Source of the DNA: Prevotellaceae bacterium
GTDB taxonomy: Bacteria > Bacteroidota > Bacteroidia > Bacteroidales > UBA932
Assembly (NCBI GenBank): GCA_031259225.1
Contig: JAIRLT010000129.1
Span: 1 to 5,585 of the forward strand
Direction: 5' to 3'
Length of the DNA stretch: 5,585 nucleotides
Shown here: piece by piece, positions 5,196 through 5,585 of the stretch
Position numbering within the stretch: the first letter of the stretch is position 1
How the letters are laid out: every line of letters begins with the position of its first letter
Notes under the pieces: generated by a model
Database searches by the model: none
Told to the model about the DNA's origin: nothing
The model's input: only the letters and a program-made list of their open reading frames with translations
Made by a program: the position numbers and the translations under genes

Positions 5196-5585
5196 ATTTC
5201 TGCTACTGCCTACGGCAGCCAATATTTTCTCGCCTTTTTCCATAGCTTCTTCAATGGTTCCGACATTCAGGAATGCCTGTTCCGGTAAATGGTCTGCTTC
5301 GCCGTCAAGGATCATTTTAAACCCTTTTATCGTATCTTCAATAGCGACCATTGCGCCCGGAACACCCGTAAACTGCGCCGCCATGGCAAACGGCTGCGAC
5401 AGGAAACGCTGCACGCGGCGTGCGCGGTTCACAATCGTTTTATCTTCGTCCGAAAGTTCTTCCATACCCAGAATTGAGATGATGTCCTGCAGCTCCTTGT
5501 TGCGTTGCAGGATATGGATAACCCGTTGCGCCGTGTTATAATGTTCTTCGCCGACGATAGCCGGGTCAAGGATGCGCGACGTGGA
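5193..5585 (-). CDS. atpD: F1F0 ATP synthase beta subunit (3' part; gene begins beyond the window edge)
   Basis: Beta carries the catalytic sites of F1, making ATP from ADP and phosphate as gamma turns. Only the last 130 residues are in the window; the frame is open to base 5585, so the ATG at 5465 is internal and not the start. The fragment opens with STSRILDPAIVGEEHY, the very conserved stretch after the catalytic domain. It continues with ILQRNKELQDIISILGM and then EELSDED (42-48 of the fragment), the DELSEED-type loop that contacts gamma. FLSQPFAMAAQFTGVPGAMV, with the adenine-pocket aromatic region, and DGEADHLPEQAFLNVGTIEEA complete the C-terminal helical domain. The Walker A and catalytic Glu regions lie outside the window. 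The gene is first in the visible operon and is followed by the repeat-filled spacer and atpC. Confidence 0.98.
   Translation of the reverse strand, partial: STSRILDPAIVGEEHYNTAQRVIHILQRNKELQDIISILGMEELSDEDKTIVNRARRVQRFLSQPFAMAAQFTGVPGAMVAIEDTIKGFKMILDGEADHLPEQAFLNVGTIEEAMEKGEKILAAVGSSRN

Noticed and set aside
5193..5465. A 90-residue stand-alone protein starting at the ATG at 5465
   Set aside because: The frame is open upstream to the window edge and encodes conserved beta sequence there, so the ATG is an internal methionine of atpD.

Overview
The window is an almost gap-free stretch of a single housekeeping operon, the F-type (F1Fo) ATP synthase, with every gene on the minus strand. Read in the direction of transcription (high to low coordinates) the order is atpD (beta, 3' part only), atpC (epsilon), a small four-helix membrane protein of unknown family, atpB (a), atpE (c), atpF (b), atpH (delta), atpA (alpha), atpG (gamma, 5' part only). 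Spacers are 42, 7, 4, 43, 12, 1, 38 and 15 nt, with no overlaps and no convincing terminator or internal promoter, so a single transcript is likely. No stretch above 300 bases lacks a gene.

The organism is most likely a member of the Bacteroidota, probably order Bacteroidales. Four points support this. The order beta-epsilon-(membrane protein)-a-c-b-delta-alpha-gamma is the arrangement I know from Bacteroides-type genomes, unlike the E. coli order a-c-b-delta-alpha-gamma-beta-epsilon. Subunit a has a signal peptide and a large extracytoplasmic N-terminal domain. Epsilon is short and has no C-terminal helices. None of the start codons has a clear Shine-Dalgarno sequence; several have A/T-rich leaders instead. 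The coding sequence is of moderate GC, while the three longer spacers are strongly AT-rich.

Together the genes encode a complete Fo (a, c, b), the delta stalk subunit, alpha, epsilon and parts of beta and gamma. Key residues are intact: the Walker A and Walker B motifs and arginine finger of alpha, the DELSEED-type loop of beta, the essential Arg of subunit a and the carboxylate Glu of subunit c. The c-subunit lacks the Na+-coordinating Gln and Ser/Thr residues, which points to proton coupling.

I do not see a previously undescribed system. The points most worth a second look are the unidentified AtpI-like membrane protein between epsilon and a, a degenerate 8-bp tandem repeat that fills the atpD-atpC junction and contains the TTG start of atpC, the extracytoplasmic domain of subunit a, the epsilon subunit lacking its inhibitory domain, and the 91% AT leader in front of atpE.
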